A stretch of 16,101 bases of DNA from Flemingiibacterium sp045636265 (GTDB taxonomy: Bacteria > Bacillota > Clostridia > Oscillospirales > CAG-272), in contig JAZTXD010000048.1 of assembly GCA_045636265.1 (NCBI GenBank), positions 1 through 16,101 of the forward strand, given 5' to 3'. Of the stretch, positions 1-6,844 are shown in pieces. Numbering within the stretch: position 1 is the first letter of the stretch; each line of letters begins with the position of its first letter. The position numbers and the translations under genes are program-made. The notes below the pieces were generated by a model. That model was not told the origin of the DNA and did not search any database. It saw only the letters and a list, made by a program, of their open reading frames with translations.

Positions 1-135
1 CCTGCTGAGTTTATCAACGCAGAGGGCAACGGCGTTACCGATGCTTGCATTGATTACCTGCTTCCCCTTATCCAGGGCGAACCTGCGCAGGAATATGTAA
101 ACGGTCTTCCCAAGCATTTTGTTATTAAGAGATAA
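1..135 (+). CDS. 6-phosphofructokinase (PPi-type), C-terminal fragment
   Basis: An open frame runs in from the left edge and gives 44 residues before TAA. It contains EFINAEGNGVTDACIDY, LPLIQGE and NGLPKHF, and ends VIKR. This matches my recollection of the C-terminus of clostridial pyrophosphate-dependent phosphofructokinases, where a similar FIN-x-x-GN-x-VTD stretch is followed by LPLIQGE near the end. The enzyme phosphorylates fructose 6-phosphate in cytosolic glycolysis, reversibly if PPi is the donor. The catalytic domain lies outside the window, so the choice of PPi or ATP as donor cannot be seen here. A terminator follows 22 bases after the stop, so this gene ends its transcription unit. 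Confidence 0.75.
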   Translation, partial: PAEFINAEGNGVTDACIDYLLPLIQGEPAQEYVNGLPKHFVIKR

Positions 136-157
136 GGAAAAGTCAAATAAATACAGA

Positions 158-185
158 AACCGCAGATTGATTTTCTGCGGTTTTT
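158..185 (+). terminator. Rho-independent terminator after phosphofructokinase
   Basis: A 9-bp perfect stem (158-166 with 174-182) encloses a 7-nt loop and runs into a T tract ending at 185. It lies just after the phosphofructokinase stop codon. Confidence 0.85.
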
Positions 186-195
186 GTGTTATAAT
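167..195 (+). promoter_or_regulatory. Candidate sigma-A promoter for the orphan membrane gene
   Basis: TTGATT (167-172) and TATAAT (190-195) are separated by exactly 17 bases. The -35 box lies in the loop of the preceding terminator. A 13-nt near-palindrome (TGAATC-T-GATTCA, 208-220) sits just after the expected start of transcription and could be an operator. The rest of the leader up to the gene at 316 is AT-rich and holds a 10-nt palindrome at 277-286, with no obvious gene. Boxes and spacing are seen; activity is inferred. Confidence 0.5.
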
Positions 196-315
196 ATGTA
201 TAGGAACTGAATCTGATTCATGTGTTAAGTAAAGCTTGAATAAATCAGACAGATAAACAAGAATTTAATTTCCTTCTTGATATCAAATTCAAAAGCAATT
301 AAAAGGAGAAGCGTT

Positions 316-786
316 ATGAAAATAATAGGAATATGCGCTCTTATTCTTGGTGGTGTTTTACTATTGATATCAGGAGTATATTTTTGTGCTTATTTGATAT
401 TTGAAAAATTACCACATAAAACAGGTAAGACACTTGGTAAACTGTGTAGTAGTAAATATAAAAAAGATGTCGCTGTTTGGGGTGGTTTGGGAAAATATGA
501 TGGTCCCCCAAAAGTTGCTTTTACAATAAAGCATTTAACAAAATCGAAGTACTTATATAATGTAAATAACAAGTTTTATCTTTGTGTTTTTGATTTTTGG
601 AGAAAACCACACAAAATACCAAATAACTCTTGGGTAATTTATCTCAAAGCATTTCCACGTATTTCATATTTAGATAATGATGAGAATTGCATCGGTGCTT
701 TCAACTTTTTTGCTAAAGCAATTATTTTTCTTGGAATAGCAATATGCACATTTTGCTTGGGTGTTGCATTTTTATCAAAAGTTTAG
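316..786 (+). CDS. Hypothetical small membrane protein, AT-rich orphan
   Basis: I do not recognise this 156-residue protein. I chose ATG 316 because AAAAGGAG lies 8-9 bases upstream; an in-frame TTG at 277 has no such site. Hydrophobic segments at about residues 3-29 and 131-153 look like two membrane spans around a basic, Lys/Tyr-rich middle of about 100 residues, with Cys at 44, 90 and 125. Both termini would then lie on the same side of the membrane. Base composition is far more AT-rich than the neighbours (541-600 holds only 13 G/C in 60), and codon choice follows. The gene stands alone between a terminator and a convergent operon, with its own candidate promoter. Recent acquisition is an inference from composition; the function is unknown. 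Confidence 0.7.
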   Translation: MKIIGICALILGGVLLLISGVYFCAYLIFEKLPHKTGKTLGKLCSSKYKKDVAVWGGLGKYDGPPKVAFTIKHLTKSKYLYNVNNKFYLCVFDFWRKPHKIPNNSWVIYLKAFPRISYLDNDENCIGAFNFFAKAIIFLGIAICTFCLGVAFLSKV

Positions 787-813
787 TCCGTAGCATTACA
801 TAATACACATTGA

Positions 814-866
814 TTTTATCGGCAAATTCCAATTTGTTATGGAATATTGAAATGTGATCGATAAAA
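814..866. other. Nested inverted repeat between convergent genes
   Basis: TTTTATCG (814-821) pairs perfectly with CGATAAAA (859-866). Inside it, ATTCCA (826-831) pairs with TGGAAT (840-845). No T tract follows directly on either strand, so this is not a standard terminator. It may help end transcription of the orphan gene or be chance in AT-rich DNA. Nothing else is visible between 787 and 894. Confidence 0.3.
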
Positions 867-894
867 GCCTCCCCCATCGACCTACTCCTAAAAT

Positions 895-935
895 GAAGTT
901 CCCTCAAACCGTTTGATTCGGTCTGAGGGAACTTC
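895..935 (-). terminator. Strong terminator of the minus-strand operon
   Basis: A 12-bp perfect stem (895-906 with 924-935) is extended, after one A-C mismatch, by 4 bp (908-911 with 919-922) around a 7-nt loop. On the minus strand it lies 13 bases after the M29 peptidase stop and is followed by ATTTT. It probably also stops plus-strand readthrough from the orphan gene. Confidence 0.8.
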
Positions 936-947
936 TATTGTTAACTC

Positions 948-2180
948 TTATATCACAAAATTGCCGTTTTCGAACACCTTAACTTCACTGCCGTCTGCCT
1001 TGATACCGATTATCTCCATGTCAGCAGTACCGATCATAAAGTCAACGTGGTTTGCACTGCGGTTTCCGCCGCGTGCTAAAAGATCGTCCTCGGAGAGCTT
1101 TTCTCCGCCCTTCATTGTGTCGGGATAGCATTTACCGAGCGCCAGGTGGCAGGATGCGTTCTCGTCAAAGAGAGTGTTGTAGAAAAGTATGCCGAGATTG
1201 GATATCGGCGAATCGTACGGAATGAGCGCAACCTCGCCGAGTCTGCGTGAACCCTCGTCGGTGTCAAGCAGTCTGTCAAGCGCACGAAGTCCGGTTTCAG
1301 CCCCGTGGTTCACAACCTTGCCGTCCTTAAATTCAAGCCAGAACTTATCAATAAGCTCGCCCTGATATGACAGCGGCATAGCCGAGTACACTCTTCCCTC
1401 TGCCGCGCGGCAGTCGGGCATTGTAAAAATCTCCTCTGTCGGCATATTCGGGAAATAGCTTACCTTATCCTTGCACTTCTCCGAGCCGCCCTTCCAGATG
1501 TGTCCCTCTGCAAGTCCAACTGTAAAGTTTGTGCCAAGCGAATTCTTTAACTTGAGGCTGACAAATCTCTCGGTGTTCAACGCCTTGGAACGGCGCTTTA
1601 ACATACGGTCATGGCTCTTCCACTTCTTAACGGGATCGCCGCGGCCTATGCGCACAGTCTTGAATATTGCCGCCCAAAGCTTTTTAACAGCGTTTGCAGG
1701 TGTATCGTTCGGGAAAACCTTCTTCGCCCACGCCTCGTTCGGATAAGCGGCGATAGTCCAGCGAAGTCTGCCCTCGTCCATGATCTTGTAAAACTCCTTA
1801 AACGCCTTATGCGCCGCGAGAGTGCTTGCCATCATCTTTTCGCTGTCAGCACCGGCGAAGATATCGGGATCTTCCGCGATAATCGAGATTGCGACGCATC
1901 CCTCTCTTGCATAGTAGTTGCGCGATTCCGCGCGCCACTCGGGGATATTCTTAAACTGCTCGATATCGGCATAGTCAACGCGCGTACGAGCCGAGCGCTG
2001 ATCCTCCCACATCATAACAACGTCCTTTGCACCAAGTCTAAAGCATTCCTCCTGCACCATACGTCCAAGCTCTGCCGCCTCAAGCGCACAGCGCAGAACA
2101 ACGTACTTGTCGGGCGTTACATTAACGCCAAGTGCGGCAATTATGCGAGCGTACTCGCGAAGATTTTCATTAAAACCCAT
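948..2180 (-). CDS. M29 family aminopeptidase (AmpS/PepS-like)
   Basis: This 410-residue protein has the length and motifs of the M29 aminopeptidases, cytosolic two-metal exopeptidases that release N-terminal residues from peptides. Visible motifs are NMPTEEIFTMPD (245-256; Glu250 as metal ligand), Glu316 in LGEVAL, His345 in ASCHLALGK with Tyr352 nearby, and NHVDFMIG (377-384; His378 and Asp380). No active-site residue seems to be missing. It is the last gene of the operon, 120 bases after the M20 dipeptidase, so the two probably act together in peptide use. No Shine-Dalgarno lies next to ATG 2180; the nearest (AAGGAA, 2213-2218) is separated from it by a 19-nt hairpin and 13 bases. The same layout is found before hemW. 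Confidence 0.92.
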   Translation of the reverse strand: MGFNENLREYARIIAALGVNVTPDKYVVLRCALEAAELGRMVQEECFRLGAKDVVMMWEDQRSARTRVDYADIEQFKNIPEWRAESRNYYAREGCVAISIIAEDPDIFAGADSEKMMASTLAAHKAFKEFYKIMDEGRLRWTIAAYPNEAWAKKVFPNDTPANAVKKLWAAIFKTVRIGRGDPVKKWKSHDRMLKRRSKALNTERFVSLKLKNSLGTNFTVGLAEGHIWKGGSEKCKDKVSYFPNMPTEEIFTMPDCRAAEGRVYSAMPLSYQGELIDKFWLEFKDGKVVNHGAETGLRALDRLLDTDEGSRRLGEVALIPYDSPISNLGILFYNTLFDENASCHLALGKCYPDTMKGGEKLSEDDLLARGGNRSANHVDFMIGTADMEIIGIKADGSEVKVFENGNFVI

Positions 2181-2300
2181 TTTTACAATTGTTGCTTTCG
2201 CTTTGCGAAAACTTCCTTTCTCGCCTTCTTGGGGCGCGGTTTGCGTAGCAAAATCTCGATTAAAAATCGAGATAGAGCCACAAAAGGTAGTTGGAAAGAT
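2181..2300 (-). other. Structured 120-nt leader of the M29 peptidase gene
   Basis: Read on the minus strand, this gap holds in order: a 9-bp stem with 3-nt loop (2253-2261/2265-2273), TTTGC-TAC-GCAAA (a 5-bp stem, 3-nt loop), a short CGCC/GGCG pairing, AAGGAA, and an 8-bp, 3-nt-loop hairpin before the ATG. It resembles the 119-nt gap before hemW in length and in its 3' part. It could be a mobile intergenic repeat or a cis-regulatory RNA; neither is proven. Confidence 0.45.
2194..2218 (-). promoter_or_regulatory. Shine-Dalgarno plus hairpin deciding the M29 start
   Basis: On the minus strand AAGGAA (2213-2218) is followed at once by a 19-nt hairpin (2194-2212): 8 bp including one G-T pair, loop AAA. 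Then come 13 bases and ATG 2178-2180. Linear distance from AAGGAA to ATG is 32 nt, too far for normal use. Folding the hairpin leaves about 13 nt. The partner at 4884-4908 has the same geometry with compensatory changes. Confidence 0.5.
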
Positions 2301-2304
2301 TCAT
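2260..2304 (-). CDS. Possible 14-codon leader peptide, speculative
   Basis: An ATG overlaps the TGA of the M20 gene (ATGA) and opens a 14-codon frame, MNLSNYLLWLYLDF, ending in TAA. Five of the 14 residues are Leu and four more are aromatic. The stop codon lies within the 2253-2273 hairpin. This is the arrangement expected of a translationally coupled leader peptide, but a frame this short can arise by chance and no separate Shine-Dalgarno is visible. Confidence 0.15.
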   Translation of the reverse strand: MNLSNYLLWLYLDF

Positions 2305-3584
2305 CTTGCAAACTTATATATATCCATAAGACGAAGCAGAGTTTCTGCGTAAATGCGAACTGCTTTGTCAACGTCAGCGACAGTCGTGTACTCGTTCTTC
2401 TGATGCGCTGTTTCAACTGCACCGGGCATAGCGGGACCGAACGATACGATATTCGGCATAGCGCGCGCATAAGTTCCGCCGCCCATGGAGAACGGCTTCT
2501 CGTCAAATCCTGTAACCTCGTTGAATACATCGGTAAGCGTGGTGATAAGAGCACCGTCGCGGTCGATGTAAACGGGAGCCTTGTGCTCGCACGCATCAAC
2601 AGTAACGCCGCAGAGCTTGCAGTTAGCGCGAAGCATTGCAAGTATCGCGCTGTGACTCTTTGTTACGGGGTAGCGGATATCAACGGTCATAACGACCTCG
2701 TCACCGCGAACCTCGATAACGCCGAGGTTTAATGTGAGAGCACCGCTTGCCGTGTCCGAAAGGTCAACTCCAAGACCGCGTCCGTCACACGCCTCGGAGA
2801 AATTCTGTGCGATAAACTTCGCAAGAGCACACTCGGGATGTGCGGCATAAATCTCTTTCATGAGTGTGATTATAGCGTTTGTTCCAACAGTGGGAGTGCT
2901 GCCGTGAGCGGATACACCGGTTGCAGTAAGCTTGTTGCCGCCTATAGTACATTCGCAGTAGTCGGGCACCATATTGTGTGCGTTACCGCCGGCAACGGAT
3001 TCAACACCGGATGCGGAGAGCGGCATCTTAAGCTCGAACACCGCAATTCCCTTTTCAGCAAAGCCTACGGGGAACGATGCATCGGGAGTAAAGCCGAACG
3101 TGGGAAGCTCCTCATTTGCCTTGTAGTATTCCATGTCAACCCACTCGCCGCGCTCCTCGGTAAGACCGAAGATTATACGCACACGCTTTGTGAGCGGAGC
3201 ACCGCAGCTCGCAAGCACCTTCATGGCATAAATGCACATCATCGCAGGTCCCTTGTCATCGGTAACGCCTCTGCCGTAAAGTCTTTCCTCTCCGTCAACG
3301 GTTACACGTGTCAGCTCAAACGCGGGATATTCCCAGCCCGAGCCCTCGGGTACAACGTCAAGATGAGCGAGTATGCCGATCATTTCTTCTCCCTCACCGA
3401 TCTCCGCCCAGCCGAGCATGTTGGAGCACTTCTTGGTACGGAAGCCAAACGACTCGCAAAGCGACAAAGTGTAGTCAAGCGCATCTGCGCACGCTTTTCC
3501 GAAGGGGTACTGTTCATCCCCGTCAACAGCCACGCTCGGTATTCTTATAAGACCGTCAAGATCACGGTAAAACTGTTCTATCAT
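2301..3584 (-). CDS. M20 family dipeptidase, PepV-like
   Basis: This 427-residue protein has the PepV/Sapep layout of cytosolic two-metal dipeptidases that act on peptides with a free N-terminus. Seen motifs are AHLDVVPEG (His74 as metal ligand, Asp76), GRGVTDDKGP (104-113; bridging Asp109), TEERGEW (142-148; catalytic Glu143 and metal ligand Glu144), PDASFP with Asp168, AHGSTP (His227, in the lid domain), and TAHQKNEY with His394 as the last ligand. All expected ligands are present, so activity is likely. ATG 3584 is preceded by AAGGAG at 8 bases. It starts 30 bases after hemW and continues the lepA-hemW transcription unit. Substrate preference cannot be read from sequence. Confidence 0.92.
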   Translation of the reverse strand: MIEQFYRDLDGLIRIPSVAVDGDEQYPFGKACADALDYTLSLCESFGFRTKKCSNMLGWAEIGEGEEMIGILAHLDVVPEGSGWEYPAFELTRVTVDGEERLYGRGVTDDKGPAMMCIYAMKVLASCGAPLTKRVRIIFGLTEERGEWVDMEYYKANEELPTFGFTPDASFPVGFAEKGIAVFELKMPLSASGVESVAGGNAHNMVPDYCECTIGGNKLTATGVSAHGSTPTVGTNAIITLMKEIYAAHPECALAKFIAQNFSEACDGRGLGVDLSDTASGALTLNLGVIEVRGDEVVMTVDIRYPVTKSHSAILAMLRANCKLCGVTVDACEHKAPVYIDRDGALITTLTDVFNEVTGFDEKPFSMGGGTYARAMPNIVSFGPAMPGAVETAHQKNEYTTVADVDKAVRIYAETLLRLMDIYKFAR

Positions 3585-3614
3585 GATATGTTCTCCTTAA
3601 TTGTTAATCTGTAT

Positions 3615-4871
3615 TCACGCCTTGTCGCTTCCGTCGGCTATTCCGCCGATTATGCGGCTTTCGCTGTCAAAATCAAGTATCGCCGATAAAATATAATTTG
3701 ATACATACATTCCCTTGGGGGTGAAGCTATATCTGTCGCCGTCATAGCGCATAAAGCCGTTGTCAATGTATATCTTGAGGCGTCTGCCGTAAACGGCATC
3801 GAAATTCATACCAAACCTTGTGCTGAACTCGATAGAGGATATGCCCTCTGTAAGTCGGAGCTTGAGCATGATGTATTCACCGATACGCTCGCTTGGCGTA
3901 ACGGTGTACATTTCGTCAATGGGCTGGGCATTTTTCATCTGCTCCTCTTCCATTGCGATTCCGTCCGCGGTGAACATTCCACCGCCTGTTATATCCGCTT
4001 CCATAGCGTCTATATAGAGCATGAGGTCGCGCTTCATCGAGAAGCGCATATTTGCAAAATAGGAATGTGCGGCGCATCCGAGTCCTAAATATTCATCGCA
4101 GTTCCAATATTTAAGATTATGCCTGCACTCGCGTCCGTGTTTTGCGAAGTTGGAGATTTCATACTGTCTGTAGCCCTTGACCGCGAGGTAACGGATAGCA
4201 TCAAGATACATATCCGCCTCGGTGTCCTCGTCCGGCAGTATGAGCGTATCCCTCATTCTTGCAAACGGAGTGGCTTCTTCGATTTTAAGACCGTACACCG
4301 AAATATGCTCAGGAGAGAGGGATGTTACATAGTCGAGCGTTCTCGAAAAGCTGTCCGCCGTCTGAAGCGGAATGCCGTACATAACATCAACGCTGATATT
4401 ATCAAAGCCAGCACGTCTTGCCGCATTGTAGCTTGCCTCAAAATCTGCCACAGTGTGTATACGTGAGAGCGCCGTAAGCTCGTCTGACTGTGCGCTCTGA
4501 AGACCGATGCTAAGTCGGTTCACGCCCATTTTGCGGTATTTTGAAAGCGACGCCTGGCTCACTGTTGCAGGGTTCGCTTCCATGGTAAACTCCGCATTTT
4601 TTGCGACATTAAAGCGCTTGTTGATGCCGTTTATCAGCTCTCCCATCATATTTGTGGGAAGCGTTGTAGGAGTACCTCCGCCAATGAACACAGAGTCAAC
4701 AACATAATCCTTTGCCGCAGCAGAGTAATCCTCCATCTGCAATAGCAGCGCATCAACGTAACGCTGCATAAGCTCGTCGCCGGCACCCGACTGCGAATAG
4801 AAGTCACAGTAAGCACACTTGGCGTGACAGAACGGGATGTGGACATAAAGTCCAAGTTTCTTCTTTGCCAT
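3615..4871 (-). CDS. hemW: Radical SAM heme chaperone HemW
   Basis: This 418-residue protein is the HemN-related chaperone that binds heme and passes it to cytochromes or other hemoproteins; it is not a true coproporphyrinogen dehydrogenase. The radical SAM cluster motif is C-x3-C-x2-C at Cys15, Cys19 and Cys22, followed by Asp-Phe where HemN proteins have a further Cys. GGGTPT (64-69) is the SAM-binding glycine motif, and a C-terminal HemN domain follows. I start it at ATG 4871, because family members begin a few residues before LYVHIPFC. The frame is open up to a TTG at 4961, but that stretch would cover leader hairpins and resembles no HemW. It follows lepA, a common Bacillota pairing. Its ATG has no adjacent Shine-Dalgarno (see 4884-4908). 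Confidence 0.93.
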   Translation of the reverse strand: MAKKKLGLYVHIPFCHAKCAYCDFYSQSGAGDELMQRYVDALLLQMEDYSAAAKDYVVDSVFIGGGTPTTLPTNMMGELINGINKRFNVAKNAEFTMEANPATVSQASLSKYRKMGVNRLSIGLQSAQSDELTALSRIHTVADFEASYNAARRAGFDNISVDVMYGIPLQTADSFSRTLDYVTSLSPEHISVYGLKIEEATPFARMRDTLILPDEDTEADMYLDAIRYLAVKGYRQYEISNFAKHGRECRHNLKYWNCDEYLGLGCAAHSYFANMRFSMKRDLMLYIDAMEADITGGGMFTADGIAMEEEQMKNAQPIDEMYTVTPSERIGEYIMLKLRLTEGISSIEFSTRFGMNFDAVYGRRLKIYIDNGFMRYDGDRYSFTPKGMYVSNYILSAILDFDSESRIIGGIADGSDKA

Positions 4872-4990
4872 ATAAATCACTGCGTCTTTGCAGAGCAAAG
4901 ACTTCCTTATCGTCGATATTTTTGTCGGTTTCACCTCGGAAATTGGCGTGAGGGCCGACAAAATTCGTAGCGTTAAAATTTTTAACGCTT
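4872..4990 (-). other. Structured 119-nt leader between lepA and hemW
   Basis: On the minus strand it starts with a 9-bp palindromic hairpin, loop 3 nt (4969-4977/4981-4989). A 9-bp stem (4920-4928/4955-4963) then encloses a 26-nt loop, and AAGGAA with an 8-bp hairpin follows before hemW. It is one base shorter than the leader at 2181-2300 and shares its 3' architecture, but the middle parts do not align clearly. Confidence 0.45.
4884..4908 (-). promoter_or_regulatory. Shine-Dalgarno plus hairpin deciding the hemW start
   Basis: On the minus strand AAGGAA (4903-4908) is followed directly by a 19-nt hairpin (4884-4902): eight Watson-Crick pairs, loop TCT. Then come 12 bases and ATG 4869-4871. 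Against the 2194-2212 hairpin, pairs 3 and 6 change on both sides (T-A to C-G and C-G to T-A) and pair 2 changes from T-G to T-A, so the stem rather than the sequence is kept. Confidence 0.5.
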
Positions 4991-6808
4991 TTAGTCCTCG
5001 TCGCCGAGCTTGAGAACTGCCATAAATGCCTCCGGGGACACCTCAACAGAACCGAGCTGACGCATCTTCTTCTTACCTTCCTTCTGCTTTTCAAGCAGCT
5101 TCTTCTTACGTGTTATATCCCCGCCGTAGCACTTGGCAAGAACGTCCTTACGCATCGCCTTAACGGTTTCGCGCGCGATAACCTTACCGCCAATCGCCGC
5201 CTGTATCGGCACCTCGAAAAGCTGACGCGGAATGTTATCCTTTAACTTTTCGCATATCTTACGGGCACGTGCATACGCCTTCTCCTCATGAACGATGAAC
5301 GAAAGCGCATCGACGATATCGCCGTTTAAGAGAATATCAAGCTTAACAAGCTTTGAGGGTACGTACTGATTGAGCTCATAGTCGAGCGATGCGTAACCCT
5401 TTGAGCGCGACTTGAGCGCATCAAAGAAGTCGTAAATAATTTCGTTAAGCGGCAGATTGTAGTGAAGCTCCGCGCGGTCTGTGTCAATATATGTCATGTT
5501 GATAAAGTCGCCGCGTCTGTCCTGGCAAAGCTCCATAAGTCCGCCGACATATTCGGGCGGAGTGATTATCGACGCCTTCACCATAGGCTCGTATGCCGTG
5601 TCAATCTCATCGGGATTCGGATAGTTTGACGGGTTGTCAATGCGTATCTGCTCGCCCGATTTGAGGTCAATGTTATAAATAACGCTAGGTGCGGTGGTTA
5701 TAAGGTCGAGATTGAACTCGCGCTCAAGACGCTCCTCGATGATCTCCATGTGGAGAAGTCCCAAAAATCCGCATCGGAAACCGAATCCGAGCGCGGCGGA
5801 TGTTTCCGCCTCAAAAGTGAGCGCCGCATCGTTAAGCTGAAGCTTTTCAAGCGCATCCTTTAAATCTCCGTATCGCGCGCCGTCTGCCGGATAAATACCG
5901 GCGTAAACCATTGGGCGCGCTTCCTTAAATCCGGGAAGCGGCTCGTCGGCGGGATTGGCGGCAAGAGTTACCGTGTCGCCGACACGTGTGTCGCCGACGG
6001 ATTTGATGCTGGCAGTGAAATATCCAACATCACCGGCTGAAAGAAATTCGCCGGATTTGAGTCCGAAAGCATCGAGATATCCAACGTCAACAATATCAAA
6101 CTCCGCACCCGTGCTCATAAGACGGATTCTGTCGCCTGCACGCAGAGTTCCCTCCATAACGCGGATATTTACGACAACTCCGAGATAGCTGTCGTAATAT
6201 GAGTCGAAAATAAGACAGCGAAGCGGAGCATTCTCATCCCCCTCGGGGCATGGAATGTCGGAAATAATCTTGTCAAGCACTTGGTCAATATTGAGTCCGA
6301 CCTTCGCCGATACCGCCGGACAATCCTCGGCAGGGATGCCGATAATATCCTCGATCTCGCCGCGAACCTTTTCAACATCGGCAGACGGCAGGTCAATTTT
6401 GTTTATTACCGGAACGATCTCAAGATTGTTGTCTATTGCAAGATATGCGTTTGCAAGTGTCTGCGCTTCAACGCCCTGGGTGGAGTCTACTATAAGCAGT
6501 GCTCCCTCGCATGCGTTAAGCGAACGCGACACCTCATAGCCGAAGTCAACGTGACCGGGAGTGTCGATAAGGTTGAGCGTGTACACTTGTCCGTCGGGCG
6601 CGTTGTAGTCAAGCTTAACAGCTCTTGCTTTTATCGTTATTCCGCGCTCACGTTCAAGATCCATATTATCAAGAAGCTGTGCTTCCATGTCGCGCGTTGC
6701 AACGGTTCTTGTGTACTCAAGTATTCTGTCGGCAAGGGTTGACTTGCCATGGTCAATATGCGCAATGATTGAAAAATTGCGTATTTTCTTTTGTCTTTCG
6801 GTTGGCAT
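4991..6808 (-). CDS. lepA: Elongation factor 4 (LepA), ribosome GTPase
   Basis: This 605-residue protein is full length for LepA, the translational GTPase that binds ribosomes and is thought to assist initiation, back-translocation or stress translation. Visible G motifs are AHIDHGKST (16-24), the switch I region RERGITIK (53-60), DTPGHVDF (82-89) and NKIDLP further on. The LepA-specific C-terminal domain ends with a Lys-rich stretch (KKKLLEKQKEGKKK). ATG 6808 has AAAGGAA 9 bases upstream, a normal site unlike that of hemW. It lies 36 bases after the M23 gene and in the same transcription unit. Confidence 0.97.
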   Translation of the reverse strand: MPTERQKKIRNFSIIAHIDHGKSTLADRILEYTRTVATRDMEAQLLDNMDLERERGITIKARAVKLDYNAPDGQVYTLNLIDTPGHVDFGYEVSRSLNACEGALLIVDSTQGVEAQTLANAYLAIDNNLEIVPVINKIDLPSADVEKVRGEIEDIIGIPAEDCPAVSAKVGLNIDQVLDKIISDIPCPEGDENAPLRCLIFDSYYDSYLGVVVNIRVMEGTLRAGDRIRLMSTGAEFDIVDVGYLDAFGLKSGEFLSAGDVGYFTASIKSVGDTRVGDTVTLAANPADEPLPGFKEARPMVYAGIYPADGARYGDLKDALEKLQLNDAALTFEAETSAALGFGFRCGFLGLLHMEIIEERLEREFNLDLITTAPSVIYNIDLKSGEQIRIDNPSNYPNPDEIDTAYEPMVKASIITPPEYVGGLMELCQDRRGDFINMTYIDTDRAELHYNLPLNEIIYDFFDALKSRSKGYASLDYELNQYVPSKLVKLDILLNGDIVDALSFIVHEEKAYARARKICEKLKDNIPRQLFEVPIQAAIGGKVIARETVKAMRKDVLAKCYGGDITRKKKLLEKQKEGKKKMRQLGSVEVSPEAFMAVLKLGDED

Positions 6809-6844
6809 TTTATATTATTCCTTTCCTGCAAGGAGATTTGAATT

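Noticed and set aside
895..935. Long perfect hairpin considered as an attachment site or IS remnant
   Set aside because: Its position just after the last gene of the operon, with a T run on that strand, is fully explained by a terminator.
2253..2273. 9-bp hairpin considered as a terminator between the M20 and M29 genes
   Set aside because: It has only a short T run, it is inside an operon, and no new promoter is visible for the M29 gene. It is kept as a leader structure only.
2183..2641. Minus-strand frame of 152 codons across the M20/M29 gap
   Set aside because: It overlaps the end of the M20 gene in another frame and its product is low-complexity and basic. The gap is better explained by hairpins.
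1611..2732. Long plus-strand open frame (373 codons) opposite the two peptidase genes
   Set aside because: It lies antisense to well-supported M29 and M20 genes, has no ribosome binding site and shows no recognisable motif. It is a codon-bias shadow.
2838..3689. Plus-strand open frame of 283 codons opposite the M20 gene
   Set aside because: It is antisense to a gene with all catalytic motifs, and its product is Cys/His/Ser-rich without a domain pattern.
4872..4961. N-terminal extension of hemW to TTG 4961
   Set aside because: The added 30 residues cover leader hairpins and resemble no HemW N-terminus; ATG 4871 gives the normal family start.
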